DNA from: Larkinella sp. C7
Lineage (GTDB): Bacteria > Bacteroidota > Bacteroidia > Cytophagales > Spirosomataceae
NCBI RefSeq assembly: GCF_006149005.1
Contig: NZ_VBSL01000010.1
Coordinates: 83,042 to 147,041, forward strand
Direction of reading: 5' to 3'
Length of the DNA: 64,000 nt
Notes under the pieces: generated by a model
The model's input: the letters and a program-made list of their open reading frames with translations, nothing else
What the model was told of the DNA's origin: nothing
Database searches by the model: none
Position numbers and translations under genes: made by a program
In this document: positions 8,472 to 18,104 of the stretch, one piece after another
Layout: every line of letters begins with the position of its first letter
Numbering within the stretch: position 1 is the first letter of the stretch

Positions 8472-9491
8472 TTATACTTTTCGCAGCACGCTTTCCAGCG
8501 TCACGGTGGCTCCGCCCTGCCGTTTACTTTCCTCAGCGGCTTCCATAAAGGCAAAAATTTCCAGCGTTTCGGCGGCACTGACCGGCGGTTTTCCGGTATT
8601 GAAGAACTCCACGATTTGTACCAGCAACGCTTTGTAGCCTTCGTAGGGACCGATGGCTGCGATGCCTTTTTCGCCGTACGCCGTACCGCCATACCCGGTT
8701 TTCCCGGAACGGATTCCCCGGAAAGTCCCGATCCGATCATCATTCCAGACACCGACAACCACGTCCATATCCTTCGTGTGCGTCCGGCTCACCTGCTTGC
8801 AACCCGGCCCCATCACCGTGAAAAGCGTTTCGACGCCGTGGATGCCGTACCAGAACAGATCCGGATGGGTTTTCTCGATGGGCGACGGACTGTAGGTGTC
8901 AGCCCCCAGCACTTTCCCGATGGTTTTTCCTTGTGCGATGTCCTGCGCGCTGGTCATATAGCGGAGCGATGAGGCCGAAAAAACCGGCACGTTGGCCTTT
9001 TTGGCGGCTTCAAAAATAGCTTTGGTATCGGCCAGCGAAGCTGCAATCGGTTTGTCGATAAACACCCGCTTCCCAGCCTTGAACACTTTCAGGGCCTGCT
9101 CCAGATGCAACCGGCCGTCGTTGGTTTCCAGCAACACCACATCCACCTTGCGGAGCAGTTCTTCGATGGAACCAACGATTTCAACACCCAGTTTTTTTAC
9201 TTCTTCCGTATACCCCGCCACCCGGCTGACGCTCGACTCGATGTCGTTGCTGCCTTTCGGATAAGCCGCCACAACGCGGTAGCCATCCAGCTCAGGACCG
9301 GCGGTCGGGCTGTTCAGTTCTTTGGTGAAAGCGGTGCTGTGCGAGGTGTCCAGGCCAATGATACCCACCCGTTTTCCCTCCGCCGACGGAGTCGGTTCGG
9401 GCATCGAAAAGAGGGTGTGCGGCAAGCTGAGCGAGAGTCCCGTAGTGGCTGTCACACCCAGAAATTTTCTACGGTTAAGCAAATGATTCAT
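8472..9491 (-). CDS. Gfo/Idh/MocA oxidoreductase with signal sequence
   Basis: A 339-residue protein. The N-terminus (LNRRKFLGVTATTGLSLSLP) is a twin-arginine-type export signal. The Rossmann fold begins at KRVGIIGLDTSHSTAF near residue 40, and the family motif DKPIAASLADTKAI lies near residue 144. The domain is shorter than in the neighbouring oxidoreductase (no long HWFWHW insertion), so the two are distant paralogues and not duplicates. Probably periplasmic and sugar-directed; substrate unknown. Likely first gene of a leftward group with the next oxidoreductase and the FucP-type transporter. The plus-strand antiporter starts 108 nt away in the other direction. Confidence 0.88.
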   Translation of the reverse strand: MNHLLNRRKFLGVTATTGLSLSLPHTLFSMPEPTPSAEGKRVGIIGLDTSHSTAFTKELNSPTAGPELDGYRVVAAYPKGSNDIESSVSRVAGYTEEVKKLGVEIVGSIEELLRKVDVVLLETNDGRLHLEQALKVFKAGKRVFIDKPIAASLADTKAIFEAAKKANVPVFSASSLRYMTSAQDIAQGKTIGKVLGADTYSPSPIEKTHPDLFWYGIHGVETLFTVMGPGCKQVSRTHTKDMDVVVGVWNDDRIGTFRGIRSGKTGYGGTAYGEKGIAAIGPYEGYKALLVQIVEFFNTGKPPVSAAETLEIFAFMEAAEESKRQGGATVTLESVLRKV

Positions 9492-9599
9492 CCGATTCGG
9501 GCTAAAAAGGTCGTATTATTGTAAGAATAGCAATTTTATTCGTTTTATCCGTCTGCCGTTTCAAGGGTAGGTCGATAAAAATACGGTTTTTTTCCAGAT

Positions 9600-11849
9600 A
9601 TGGCTCATTTACCAAACCTGATCATTGATCTGGCGATCATTTTGGGAACCGCAGCCGTAACGACGCTTCTTTTCAAATGGCTTAAACAACCCCTCGTTCT
9701 GGGTTATATTCTGGCCGGAGTGCTCGTAGGGCCAAAGTTTTCATTATTCCCGACCATTTCCGACCCGGCCACCATTCGCATCTGGGCCGACATTGGCGTC
9801 ATTGTGCTGCTGTTCAGCCTCGGGCTTGAATTTAACATCAAAAAGCTCGTCAAGGTCGGCGGCACGGCTTCCATGACGGGCGTCATCGAGATTTCGGCGA
9901 TGGTTCTTCTGGGTTACCTCACCGGCATGTGTCTGGGCTGGTCGACGATGGACAGCATTTTTCTGGGCGGCATTGTCTGCATTTCTTCCACCACCATCAT
10001 CATCCGGGCGTTCGACGAACTGGGCATCAAAACCCAGCAGTTTGCCGGTATTGTTTTCGGTATTCTCGTAATTGAAGACATCGTGGCGGTTTTACTACTC
10101 GTGCTGCTTTCTACGCTGGCCGTCAGCAAGCAGTTTTTCAGTGCCGAAATGCTGGTCGCCATCATGAAACTGGCGTTCTTTCTGGTCATCTGGTTTCTGG
10201 GTGGTATTTTTCTCGTTCCCTCCCTGTTGCGAAGCGGCCGGAAATTCATCACCGACGAAACCCTGCTGATCATCTCGCTGGCGCTGTGTCTGCTCATGGT
10301 GGTTTTCGCCACGAGCGTCGGTTTTTCGCCGGCTTTGGGCGCTTTCATCATGGGGTCGATTCTGGCCGGAACCATTTACGCCGAACGCATCGAACACCTG
10401 CTGACCTCCATCAAGGATCTGTTTGGGGCGGTCTTTTTTGTCTCGGTCGGTATGTTGATCGACCCGGCTCTTTTGATCGAATACGCCGGACCGATTGCGA
10501 TTGTTACCGTCGTCGTTATTCTCGGCAAATCCATTTTTGTTACCCTCGGTGCGCTCGTGGTGGGCCAGCCGCTGAAACAATCGATCCAGACCGGGATGAG
10601 CCTGGCGCAGATCGGGGAGTTTTCGTTCATCATCGCCACACTGGGCCTCAATCTGAAAGTCACCAGCGGTTTTCTGTATCCCATTGCCGTTGCCGTTTCC
10701 GCCCTGACGGCATTTACGACACCCTACATGATCAAGGCATCCGGCCCGCTCTGCACGTGGGTGGAAAGCAAGCTGAGTCCGCGAACCAAACTCTTCCTGA
10801 CGGCCTACAGCTCCGGGGCGCAAACCATCGGCAGTGTGAGTGACTGGTATCAACTGCTTCGCGAACACATTCAGATCATTATCGTCAACACCGCCGTCAT
10901 TCTGGGCATCATTCTGCTCGCATCCCGCTGGCTGATGCCCCTGATTGCGGAAGAAATCATCGGCAGTCCGGGAGCCGATATTCTGACCGGTTTTCTGTCC
11001 ATTCTGCTGATGGCCCCGTTTCTGTGGGCACTGGTACTGAAACGAATCAACCGGCCGGTTTATACCCGGCTCTGGACCGAACGACGCGCGTATCGGGGGC
11101 CACTGGTGACGCTGGCAATTGCCCGTGGCGTCATCGGTTTGGGGCTCGTGCTGCTGTTGCTGCAACAATTTTTCTCCGTTAGCCTGTTGCTTTTCGTCGT
11201 CGTCGTGCTGACCGGCGGCTGGCTCGTGATGGGCAAGCGGCTTCCGTTGATTTATGAGCTGATCGAAAAGCGGTTTCTGGTCAACCTCAATTCCCGCCAG
11301 ATCTACCAGGAGAACCGCATGGGGCGGAACCTGCTGCCGTGGGATGCCCACCTTTCCTATTTTGAAGTCAATGCCGAATCGCCGGGCGTCGGGTCTACCC
11401 TCGCCGAACTGGCGCTTCGGGAAAAATATGGCGTCAACGTCATTTCCATTGCGCGGGGCAGCGTGACCATGCTGGTGCCGGGCCGCAACGAACGGCTATT
11501 TCCGGGCGATAAAATTGCCGTGATTGGCACCGACAAGCAACTGGAACATTTTATCAGCCTGATCGAACCGGCTAAAAAAGAAAAGGTTCAGGCTACGTCG
11601 GCGCAGGAAATATCGCTCCAGAAAATTGCCGTCGATGAATCGTTTCCGTACATCGACCAAAGCATTCGAAATTCCGGTATTCGGGAAAAAACCCAGGGGC
11701 TCATCGTGGGCATCGAACGCAAGGGAACGCGCATTTTAAATCCCGATTCAACGACCTTTTTCCTTCCGGGCGATGTTATCTGGTTGGCCGGTAATACAAA
11801 ACTCATTAAGGAGTTTCAGCGGGAAAACCGCTTGCGGACGATGCAGTGA
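9600..11849 (+). CDS. CPA2 cation:proton antiporter with two TrkA-C domains
   Basis: A 749-residue membrane protein. Residues about 1-390 form the CPA2 exchanger (KefB/YbaL type; GYILAGVLVGP, ADIGVIVLLFSLGLEF, then FSPALGAFIMGSILAGT). A second membrane region with about five segments spans residues 420-550, which plain Kef proteins lack. Two cytoplasmic TrkA-C (RCK-C) domains close the protein, about residues 580-660 (SPGVGSTLAELALREKYGV, ending GDKIAVIGT) and 670-745 (GIREKTQGLIVGIERKG, ending GDVIWLAG). No TrkA-N nucleotide-binding domain lies between them, so NAD or glutathione control of the Kef kind is not expected. Likely K+ or Na+ efflux. The ABC exporter follows 70 nt downstream. Confidence 0.92.
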   Translation: MAHLPNLIIDLAIILGTAAVTTLLFKWLKQPLVLGYILAGVLVGPKFSLFPTISDPATIRIWADIGVIVLLFSLGLEFNIKKLVKVGGTASMTGVIEISAMVLLGYLTGMCLGWSTMDSIFLGGIVCISSTTIIIRAFDELGIKTQQFAGIVFGILVIEDIVAVLLLVLLSTLAVSKQFFSAEMLVAIMKLAFFLVIWFLGGIFLVPSLLRSGRKFITDETLLIISLALCLLMVVFATSVGFSPALGAFIMGSILAGTIYAERIEHLLTSIKDLFGAVFFVSVGMLIDPALLIEYAGPIAIVTVVVILGKSIFVTLGALVVGQPLKQSIQTGMSLAQIGEFSFIIATLGLNLKVTSGFLYPIAVAVSALTAFTTPYMIKASGPLCTWVESKLSPRTKLFLTAYSSGAQTIGSVSDWYQLLREHIQIIIVNTAVILGIILLASRWLMPLIAEEIIGSPGADILTGFLSILLMAPFLWALVLKRINRPVYTRLWTERRAYRGPLVTLAIARGVIGLGLVLLLLQQFFSVSLLLFVVVVLTGGWLVMGKRLPLIYELIEKRFLVNLNSRQIYQENRMGRNLLPWDAHLSYFEVNAESPGVGSTLAELALREKYGVNVISIARGSVTMLVPGRNERLFPGDKIAVIGTDKQLEHFISLIEPAKKEKVQATSAQEISLQKIAVDESFPYIDQSIRNSGIREKTQGLIVGIERKGTRILNPDSTTFFLPGDVIWLAGNTKLIKEFQRENRLRTMQ

Positions 11850-11919
11850 CCCGCCACGGGCTGTCCTGTTTTGAAAACCGTACGCAGCCCGGTCGAAATC
11901 AAACCTCTTTTTTTACTTT

Positions 11920-13692
11920 ATGAAATTACTGTACAGCTACTTACGCGGTTTCTGGCCACTCCTCATTCTGGCCCTGCTCCTGGCCGCCATCAACCAGATT
12001 TTTTCGCTGCTCGATCCGTACATCTTCCGAAAAATCATCGATCAGTACGTCGTCAAACCGGGTTCGGCTATTCAGCGACTGGACTTCGTGAGCTTCCTGA
12101 GCGATGGTGCCGGGCTGCTGATTTTGCAGGCGCTGGGCGTTGCGATGGTGAGCCGCATCGCCAAAAACTTTCAGGATTATTACGTCAACGTCATCACGCA
12201 GCGACTCGGCGCCAAGCTCTATTCCGACGGTTTGCGCCACTCGCTCGACCTGCCTTATCAGGTGTTTGAAGACCAGCGTTCGGGCGAGACGCTGGGCAAA
12301 CTCCAGAAGGTGCGGACGGATGTGGAAAAGCTCATCCAGTCGTTTGTCAACGTATTATTCACATCGGTAGTCGGGATTATTTTCGTCATGTGGTACGCCA
12401 GCACGGTGTACTGGCCCATTGCCCCGGCCTATTTTCTGACCATTCCGCTGCTCGGTTTTGTCAGTTCGCTGCTGAGTAAAAAAATCAAAGTCGTGCAGAA
12501 GAACATCGTGGCCGAAACCACCGCGCTGGCCGGTTCCACCACCGAAAGTTTGCGCAACATCGAACTCGTGAAAAGCCTCGGCCTGGCCCAGCAGGAAACC
12601 GAACGGCTGAATGCAACCACCGAAAAAATCCTGCGGCTCGAACTCAAAAAGGTCCGTTACGTGCGCTCGCTGTCGTTTGTGCAGGGCACGTTTGTCAACT
12701 TATTGCGGAATGCCATCATGCTGATGATGCTGTTTCTTGTGGTGCAGGGACGCATTACGGTGGGTGAGTTTTTCTCGCTCTTCATTTACTCCTTCGCTAT
12801 TTTCGGACCGTTGCAGGAGTTGGGCAACATCATCAATATTTACCGGGAAACGGAAGCCTCGCTGGCTAATTTCCAGCAGATTCTCGACACGCCCCGCGAT
12901 GTAAAACCGGCCCATCCGATCCCAATCAAAAAGATTCAAACGCTGGCGTTCGAGGACGTCCGTTTCAAACACTTATCCGCCGACAACCCGGCCCTCGATG
13001 GCATTTCGTTCGATGTCAAACTGGGCGAAACCATCGCGTTTGTCGGGCCGTCCGGTTCGGGGAAGACGACGCTGGTCAAGCTGCTGGTCGGTCTTTATCC
13101 CCCGCTGGCGGGCCGGATTCTGTACAACGACATCCCGAGTTCGGAAGTCGATCTGGATGAATTGCGCGAACAGATTGGTTTTGTAACGCAGGACACGCAG
13201 CTTTTTGCCGGGACCATTCGCGAAAACCTGCGCTTTGTAGCTCCGAATGCCACCGATGCCGAATGCCTCACGGCACTCCGCCAGGCGGCCGCCGATACGC
13301 TTTTGAGTCGCGCTCCACAAGGGCTCGATACCGTGATTGGCGAAGGCGGGGTGAAAGTTTCCGGGGGAGAAAAACAGCGGCTGAGCATCGCCCGCGCGTT
13401 GCTGCGCCGTCCGACCCTGCTGGTGTTCGATGAGGCCACATCAGCCCTCGATTCGCTGACGGAGGAGGAAATCGGCAAAACCGTCCGCCAGCTTTCGGGC
13501 TCGCGGCAGCACATCACGATTCTGATTGCCCACCGCCTGAGCACGATTCTGCACGCCGACCGGATTTTTGTTTTGGAAAAAGGCCACGTGGCCGAACAGG
13601 GCCGTCATGCGGATTTGCTGTTGCAGAAAGGATTATACTACGCCATGTGGCGGCAGCAAATTGGCGAACGCAAGGAAGTGGCCGTGGTGTAA
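11920..13692 (+). CDS. ABC exporter, fused membrane and ATPase domains
   Basis: A 590-residue half-transporter of the MsbA/MdlB type, working as a dimer in the inner membrane. Six membrane segments occupy about residues 10-310. The ATPase domain follows with Walker A GPSGSGKTT (about residue 376), the signature VSGGEKQRLSIARAL (about residue 484) and Walker B LLVFDEATSALD; the H-loop is IAHRLS. All catalytic residues are present. The cargo (lipid, peptide or drug) cannot be read from the sequence. The ATG at 11920 places membrane segment 1 at the N-terminus as usual. It ends 14 nt before a strong bidirectional terminator. Confidence 0.92.
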   Translation: MKLLYSYLRGFWPLLILALLLAAINQIFSLLDPYIFRKIIDQYVVKPGSAIQRLDFVSFLSDGAGLLILQALGVAMVSRIAKNFQDYYVNVITQRLGAKLYSDGLRHSLDLPYQVFEDQRSGETLGKLQKVRTDVEKLIQSFVNVLFTSVVGIIFVMWYASTVYWPIAPAYFLTIPLLGFVSSLLSKKIKVVQKNIVAETTALAGSTTESLRNIELVKSLGLAQQETERLNATTEKILRLELKKVRYVRSLSFVQGTFVNLLRNAIMLMMLFLVVQGRITVGEFFSLFIYSFAIFGPLQELGNIINIYRETEASLANFQQILDTPRDVKPAHPIPIKKIQTLAFEDVRFKHLSADNPALDGISFDVKLGETIAFVGPSGSGKTTLVKLLVGLYPPLAGRILYNDIPSSEVDLDELREQIGFVTQDTQLFAGTIRENLRFVAPNATDAECLTALRQAAADTLLSRAPQGLDTVIGEGGVKVSGGEKQRLSIARALLRRPTLLVFDEATSALDSLTEEEIGKTVRQLSGSRQHITILIAHRLSTILHADRIFVLEKGHVAEQGRHADLLLQKGLYYAMWRQQIGERKEVAVV

Positions 13693-13705
13693 TCAAGAAT
13701 GGCTA

Positions 13706-13740
13706 CGAAAAAAACCGGGGCTCCACTCCGGTTTTTTTCG
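13706..13740. terminator. Bidirectional intrinsic terminator
   Basis: A perfect 13-nt inverted repeat, 13706-13718 (CGAAAAAAACCGG) and 13728-13740, with a 9-nt loop. A-run on one side and T-run on the other make it work in both directions. It lies between the convergent ABC exporter and flavin monooxygenase genes and touches the stop codon of the latter. Confidence 0.85.
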
Positions 13741-14799
13741 TTAAGGAGACAAGGCTTTTTGCAGAAAACCGATGACTTCCTGCGCCGTCTGGCGAGCGGA
13801 CCGATTGACGCCAATGAGGGTTGCCGAGGCAAAACCGGTCCAACTGCCGTAGCCAACCAGCCACAAACCCGGCTGCCGAACCGAGCGCGTTCCGGCTACG
13901 GCGACCTTTCCATCCGGCGTAAGAACGTCAAGCGGTTCTAAAAACGCGAGGGCGGGCCGGAAACCGGTACACCAGATGACGGCATCGACGGCTTCGGTTT
14001 TCCCATCGGGCCAAATTACTCCGGTTGGGGTGAGTGCCGTAAAAGGTCGGACGGAATGCAGAACACCCCGACTGCGGGCTTCTTTTACGGGTTCGACCAT
14101 GACCACATCGGCCAGACTGCCACCGGTTTTGGTGTCCCCCGCCTGAAACCGCTGGGTGGCCGCCTGAAACAAATACCGTCCATCGACTTCATCCGGCAAA
14201 AAAGTGGGTTCGGTCAACGTAACCCAGGTCGCATTCGCCACCTTCGACACTTCTGCCAGAATCTGGGCCGCCGAGTTGCCTCCGCCCACCACCAGCACCC
14301 GTTTTCCCGCCAATTCAGCGGGGAAGCGATAGTGGGCCGAATGGAGTTGCCGACCTTGAAAATTTTCTCTTCCGGGATACGCAGGAATGTAAGGATTGCT
14401 CCAGCTTCCGGTTGCACACACCAGCGTCCGGGTGCGGTATTCACCCTGGTTTGTAATGAGCCGAAACAACGAACCCGCACGCTCGACGGCTTGCACCTGA
14501 ACCGGACGGTGAACAGGAAACGAATACCGCTTCTCATACTGCGTAAGGTAATCGATGACGTCCAGCCGCGACGGATACAACGACGCGGTGCGGGGCATCA
14601 GCCAGCCAGGCAGGGAACTGGCATCCGCCGGCGAAAAAAGCCGCAGCGACTCCCAGCCGTGCTGCCAGGCGCCACCGGGTGCCGATTGCTCATCCAGCAG
14701 GATAAAGTCGAGGGAACTGCGCTGTAAATGGTAGGCCGTAGCCAGAGCGGATTGTCCTCCTCCGACAATAATCAGATCCCGTACCGGTGATTCGTTCAT
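13741..14799 (-). CDS. arsO: Flavin-containing monooxygenase, ArsO type
   Basis: A 352-residue flavoprotein. It has an FAD Rossmann site at residues 10-22 ([13 protein letters not shown]), the flavin monooxygenase fingerprint F-x-G-x3-H-x3-Y ([11 protein letters not shown], near residue 145), and an NADPH Rossmann site near residue 170 ([13 protein letters not shown]). The block [20 protein letters not shown] followed by SSLPGW is typical of proteins annotated as ArsO, found in arsenic resistance clusters. An arsenic operon lies about 2.5 kb away but is separated by nhaA and a methyltransferase, so it is not co-transcribed with it. The general monooxygenase call is firm; the arsenic role is inference from family and proximity. 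Confidence 0.85.
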   Translation of the reverse strand: MNESPVRDLIIVGGGQSALATAYHLQRSSLDFILLDEQSAPGGAWQHGWESLRLFSPADASSLPGWLMPRTASLYPSRLDVIDYLTQYEKRYSFPVHRPVQVQAVERAGSLFRLITNQGEYRTRTLVCATGSWSNPYIPAYPGRENFQGRQLHSAHYRFPAELAGKRVLVVGGGNSAAQILAEVSKVANATWVTLTEPTFLPDEVDGRYLFQAATQRFQAGDTKTGGSLADVVMVEPVKEARSRGVLHSVRPFTALTPTGVIWPDGKTEAVDAVIWCTGFRPALAFLEPLDVLTPDGKVAVAGTRSVRQPGLWLVGYGSWTGFASATLIGVNRSARQTAQEVIGFLQKALSP

Positions 14800-14821
14800 G
14801 GGGTTTTTCTTGTCCGTAAAC

Positions 14822-16012
14822 TTACTCTTCAGCGATCAGAACGTCGTCTTTCCGGGCGACGGCTCTTAAAACAATGTAGCCAAAACCACCCGCCAGAACC
14901 GATGCGATGAGAATCGCAAATTTGGCACCGGCGGTAAAAACCGGCTGTCCGGCAAACGAAAGGAGCGCGATAAAAATCGACATGGTAAAACCGATGCCGC
15001 CCAACAGGCCTAACCCAATAATATGGGGCCAGCGCGCACCTTCGGGCAACGTACACAAACCCGCTTTGACGGAGCACCAGGAAAGCAGCGTAATTCCCAC
15101 GGGTTTGCCCACCACAAGCCCTACCAAAATGCCCAACCCCAGCGGGGTCGACAAGCCTTGCAACATGCCGTCTTCAAACCGGATGTTGGTATTGGCGAGT
15201 GCAAACAGCGGCATGATGGCAAAATTGACCGGTTTGATCAGCATGTGCTCCAGTTTTTCCAGTGCCGATTCGGTGTCATCCGGCGTAGTCGGCAGCGTAA
15301 AGGCCGTAAGCACCCCGGCGATGGTAGCATGGACGCCCGAATGGTGGATAAAATACCAGATGAACAGGCCGGGAATCAGGTAGAAAGCCAGATTCGTTAC
15401 GCCCACCCGGTTGAAAATAATCAATACCAGCAAAACACCCCCTGCATACGCCAGGTAATTGACGTGCAGATCCGTGCTGTAGAAAATGGCAATCACCACG
15501 ATGGCGACCAGATCATCCACAATAGCCAGGGCGGTCAGAAAGATTTTCAGCGACGCCGGAACCCGTTTTCCCAACAAGGTGATGAGGGCAAGGGCAAAAG
15601 CAATGTCCGTTGCCATCGGAATTCCCCAGCCCACGGTGGTTTCGGTTCCGCGGTTCAGCATCATGTAAAACAGGGCCGGAACCGCCACACCTCCGATGGC
15701 CGCAAAAATGGGCAAAGCCGCCTTTTTGACGGATGACAGTTCTCCTTCGACCAATTCCCTTTTGATTTCCAGGCCCACCATCAGAAAAAAGATCGCCATC
15801 AGGCCATCGTTGATCCAGATGAGAACGGAGTATTGTAAATCCAGACCGCCCCAGTCCGTTCCCAGCCGGGTGGCCAGCAGGTTTTCAAAGGACGCCCCCA
15901 AGGGCGAATTGGCGATACCGAGTGAGATGACCACACAGAGAAAGAGAAGGAAACCGCCTATCGAACCCGATGTAAAAAAATCCTGGAAGTGTTTCAAAAA
16001 AGTCGCTTTCAT
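14822..16012 (-). CDS. nhaA: Na+/H+ antiporter NhaA
   Basis: A 396-residue inner-membrane protein from the ATG at 16012 ([13 protein letters not shown]). An 18-residue upstream extension has no match to the family's usual N-terminus. NhaA features are clear: [17 protein letters not shown], the [13 protein letters not shown] loop, the segment [17 protein letters not shown] containing the pH/ion-binding aspartate, and [18 protein letters not shown] with the paired aspartates that carry Na+ and protons. Exchanges two H+ for one Na+. It lies 22 nt upstream of arsO on the same strand and may be transcribed with it. Confidence 0.95.
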   Translation of the reverse strand: MKATFLKHFQDFFTSGSIGGFLLFLCVVISLGIANSPLGASFENLLATRLGTDWGGLDLQYSVLIWINDGLMAIFFLMVGLEIKRELVEGELSSVKKAALPIFAAIGGVAVPALFYMMLNRGTETTVGWGIPMATDIAFALALITLLGKRVPASLKIFLTALAIVDDLVAIVVIAIFYSTDLHVNYLAYAGGVLLVLIIFNRVGVTNLAFYLIPGLFIWYFIHHSGVHATIAGVLTAFTLPTTPDDTESALEKLEHMLIKPVNFAIMPLFALANTNIRFEDGMLQGLSTPLGLGILVGLVVGKPVGITLLSWCSVKAGLCTLPEGARWPHIIGLGLLGGIGFTMSIFIALLSFAGQPVFTAGAKFAILIASVLAGGFGYIVLRAVARKDDVLIAEE

Positions 16013-16446
16013 CGGTTTTTCAATTGATAGACTGCAATAGTAAGAAGAAACTTCCAGCAGGGCCACTTAATCTGATTTTAATCTTTCCCCTTGCTTTTTT
16101 TAATTTCTTTTTAATTTTTGCCGTAGTAACCGATCAATAGATATTGATCACATTCAGAATTATGCTGCAACTTACTCCCCCCTGACGACGATTTTCCGCT
16201 AGCCCCAGCCCTGGGCTAGATCGTTGACGCGGCCTCATCGGGTGCCGGGGAGTTCCTCTTTTTGCCACTTTTTCGAGCAGTGTTCAGCCGTTTTGCGGCT
16301 GGCCCATCTGGCTTTCCGTTCTGCTATTTCGCGGAGGGAAAGCTGCAAATCTCGTTTTAGCCATGCTACACCTTGTTCCACCCTGATCCTCCGATCAAAG
16401 ATCACTATTAGTTTCACTCTTCTCCTTCATCTAACCCCCTAGCATA
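16013..16446. other. Divergent intergenic region upstream of nhaA and a methyltransferase
   Basis: No gene I can support. The nhaA-proximal part is AT-rich (16075-16165) and includes a 7-nt inverted repeat GATCAAT-AGAT-ATTGATC at 16132-16149, placed like an operator for nhaA. A second hairpin, CTAGCCC with its complement, sits at 16199-16219. Small frames on both strands between 16224 and 16442 have unlikely composition. Confidence 0.5.
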
Positions 16447-17172
16447 ATGAATACGGCGCTGAAAAAAAATGTCCAGGAGTTCAACCGGAATGTGAACGAA
16501 AATGGCGGTTTTCTGTACACCACCAATGCGCAGTTTTCGTCGCATGTCGCTAACAAACGGATTTCGGACGAGATCTTCAAACTCATCAAACCACATTACA
16601 AAACCTTGGTAGACATTGGCTGTGGCGACGGCATGTACACCAACAACATCAAGGAAAACTTCCCGCATCTGGACGTGCACGGCTTCGATCCTGCCGACTC
16701 GGCCATTCAGATCGCCAGTAAGAAGTACCCTACTGTGCAGTTTGAAACCATTAATTTGCTGGACGACCAGTTGCCTGTTCCGGCCAAAAAATACGATGTA
16801 GCCGTCATCCGGGGCGTTCTCCACCACCTTTCCGATCAGCAAAAAGCCATCACCAATGCTTTCCGGTTCGCCGATCACCTGATTATCATGGAACCCAATG
16901 GCAACAACCCCATCCTGAAAGTCATCGAAAAAACGTCCAAATATCACATCGCACACGAAGAACAGTCCTTCTTCGAGTGGGATTTAAAACGCTGGATACG
17001 CAATGCGGGCGGACAAATTGATTCGTGGAGCTACGTTGGTTACGTCCCCTTCTTTTTTCCAACCGGCCCCGCCAAAGTGGTCTATTTCTTACAGCCTTTT
17101 CTGGAAAAAATTCCGGGTATAAAGCACGTTTTTTCGGCCCAGTTCATCATTTCATGCATGAAAAAGCCATAA
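16447..17172 (+). CDS. Class I SAM-dependent methyltransferase
   Basis: A 241-residue soluble protein. Motif I (LVDIGCGDGMYTNNI) lies at about residues 55-69, the acidic loop FDPADSA near residue 80, and the post-motif strand YDVAVIRGVLHHLSD near residue 118. It therefore has a complete Rossmann methyltransferase core of the Methyltransf_11/12 kind. The C-terminal part (FFEWDLKRWIRNAGG) is of the sort seen in enzymes acting on small or lipid-linked substrates; the acceptor is unknown. The gene is alone, converging on the arsenic operon across 128 nt. Confidence 0.88.
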   Translation: MNTALKKNVQEFNRNVNENGGFLYTTNAQFSSHVANKRISDEIFKLIKPHYKTLVDIGCGDGMYTNNIKENFPHLDVHGFDPADSAIQIASKKYPTVQFETINLLDDQLPVPAKKYDVAVIRGVLHHLSDQQKAITNAFRFADHLIIMEPNGNNPILKVIEKTSKYHIAHEEQSFFEWDLKRWIRNAGGQIDSWSYVGYVPFFFPTGPAKVVYFLQPFLEKIPGIKHVFSAQFIISCMKKP

Positions 17173-17219
17173 AAATTCGGTTCCTCTGGCGCTCTGGTGA
17201 GTGCGTTAAAAACGGCACC

Positions 17220-17276
17220 GGTATTAACGGGAGAATACCACTATTTACGTAAGTCAGGCTTCATGCCACCAGGCAT
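17220..17276. terminator. Possible convergent terminator hairpins
   Basis: Two small hairpins lie between the methyltransferase and the end of the arsenic operon: GGTATT/AATACC at 17220-17239 and ATGCC-ACCA-GGCAT at 17263-17276. Neither has a T-run, so termination is only suggested by position. Confidence 0.35.
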
Positions 17277-17300
17277 ACGACTGGAAACAAGCTTTCTTGT

Positions 17301-18104
17301 TCATTGCGCCAGCCGCAGCGCCTGCGCATAGACATCCGGCAATTCACTCTGCTCGACGGCCAGAGCCGCCCGTTCCACATCGTACGGCACCCGAACAAAC
17401 TCGACGTGAACGCCATCGGCAGAACCGGGCCGGGCGGTTTCGCCGATCGTGAGCAGAACGTACCCCGCGCGGGGGTCGCCGTCTTTGGGTTTGCCCACGG
17501 AACCGATGTTGATGGCGTGCCGGTAATACGGTGTTTCGCCTTCGCCCAGCGCATTCACCACTTTGTAATACGGTTTGTGCGTGTGGCCAAAACACATAAT
17601 ATCGGCGCTGGCACCTTCCAGAACACGCGCCAGGCTGCGGTCACCGCGGTCTTCAAACAGATATTCGTTGACGCGCCGGGGGCTGCCGTGTACCAGCAAC
17701 AAAGAAACCGGCGTCTGCTGCTGCCACAATTGTTCCGGATTGTTGCCCAATTCAAACTCGACGCGAATGTGGGTGGGTAAAGTCCGCAAATACGCCCGTT
17801 CGTTGTCGCCTATGGTTTTGTTGGTATAGGCAATGGAAACCTTGCCGTTGGCTTTTTCGTCCTCGGTTTTGTAGGCACACCCGCAATCATCCGACGAGCG
17901 GCCAATGCCGTAGTCGTAATTACCGGCAATGGTCGGAATGTTCCGACGGCGGATTTCGGCGATCACTTCGTTGGGCCAGATGTTGTACCCCACCAAATCG
18001 CCCTGGCAATACACGGCGTCCGGTTTTTGGCGGTCGATGTCAGCTAAAACCGCTTCCAGAGCGGGCAGGTTGGCGTGGATGTCGGAAAACAGGGCAATTT
18101 TCAT
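17301..18104 (-). CDS. Calcineurin-like metallophosphoesterase in the ars operon
   Basis: A 267-residue cytoplasmic protein with the full metal-binding set of the MPE fold: D-I-H (FSDIHAN, residues 7-13), GD-x-V (QGDLVGYN), GN-x-D (IAGNYDYG), and the late VHGSPR and GHTH-KPYY motifs. This YfcE-like fold hydrolyses phosphodiesters or phosphomonoesters. Its start overlaps the stop of the arsenite permease gene (ATGA at 18101-18104), so it is translationally coupled and is the last gene of the arsenic operon. Its job there is unknown; clearing arsenylated or phosphorylated metabolites is a guess. Confidence 0.9.
   Translation of the reverse strand: MKIALFSDIHANLPALEAVLADIDRQKPDAVYCQGDLVGYNIWPNEVIAEIRRRNIPTIAGNYDYGIGRSSDDCGCAYKTEDEKANGKVSIAYTNKTIGDNERAYLRTLPTHIRVEFELGNNPEQLWQQQTPVSLLLVHGSPRRVNEYLFEDRGDRSLARVLEGASADIMCFGHTHKPYYKVVNALGEGETPYYRHAINIGSVGKPKDGDPRAGYVLLTIGETARPGSADGVHVEFVRVPYDVERAALAVEQSELPDVYAQALRLAQ

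Noticed and set aside
10095-11351. 418-codon open frame opposite the CPA2 antiporter
   Set aside because: Polar low-complexity translation (GNG, QQQ, DDE runs) with no start context; the plus-strand transporter is clear.
16235-16417. 60-codon minus-strand frame resembling a basic DNA-binding peptide
   Set aside because: Too short, Lys/Arg-rich, no promoter or neighbour support; overlapping plus-strand frame equally poor.
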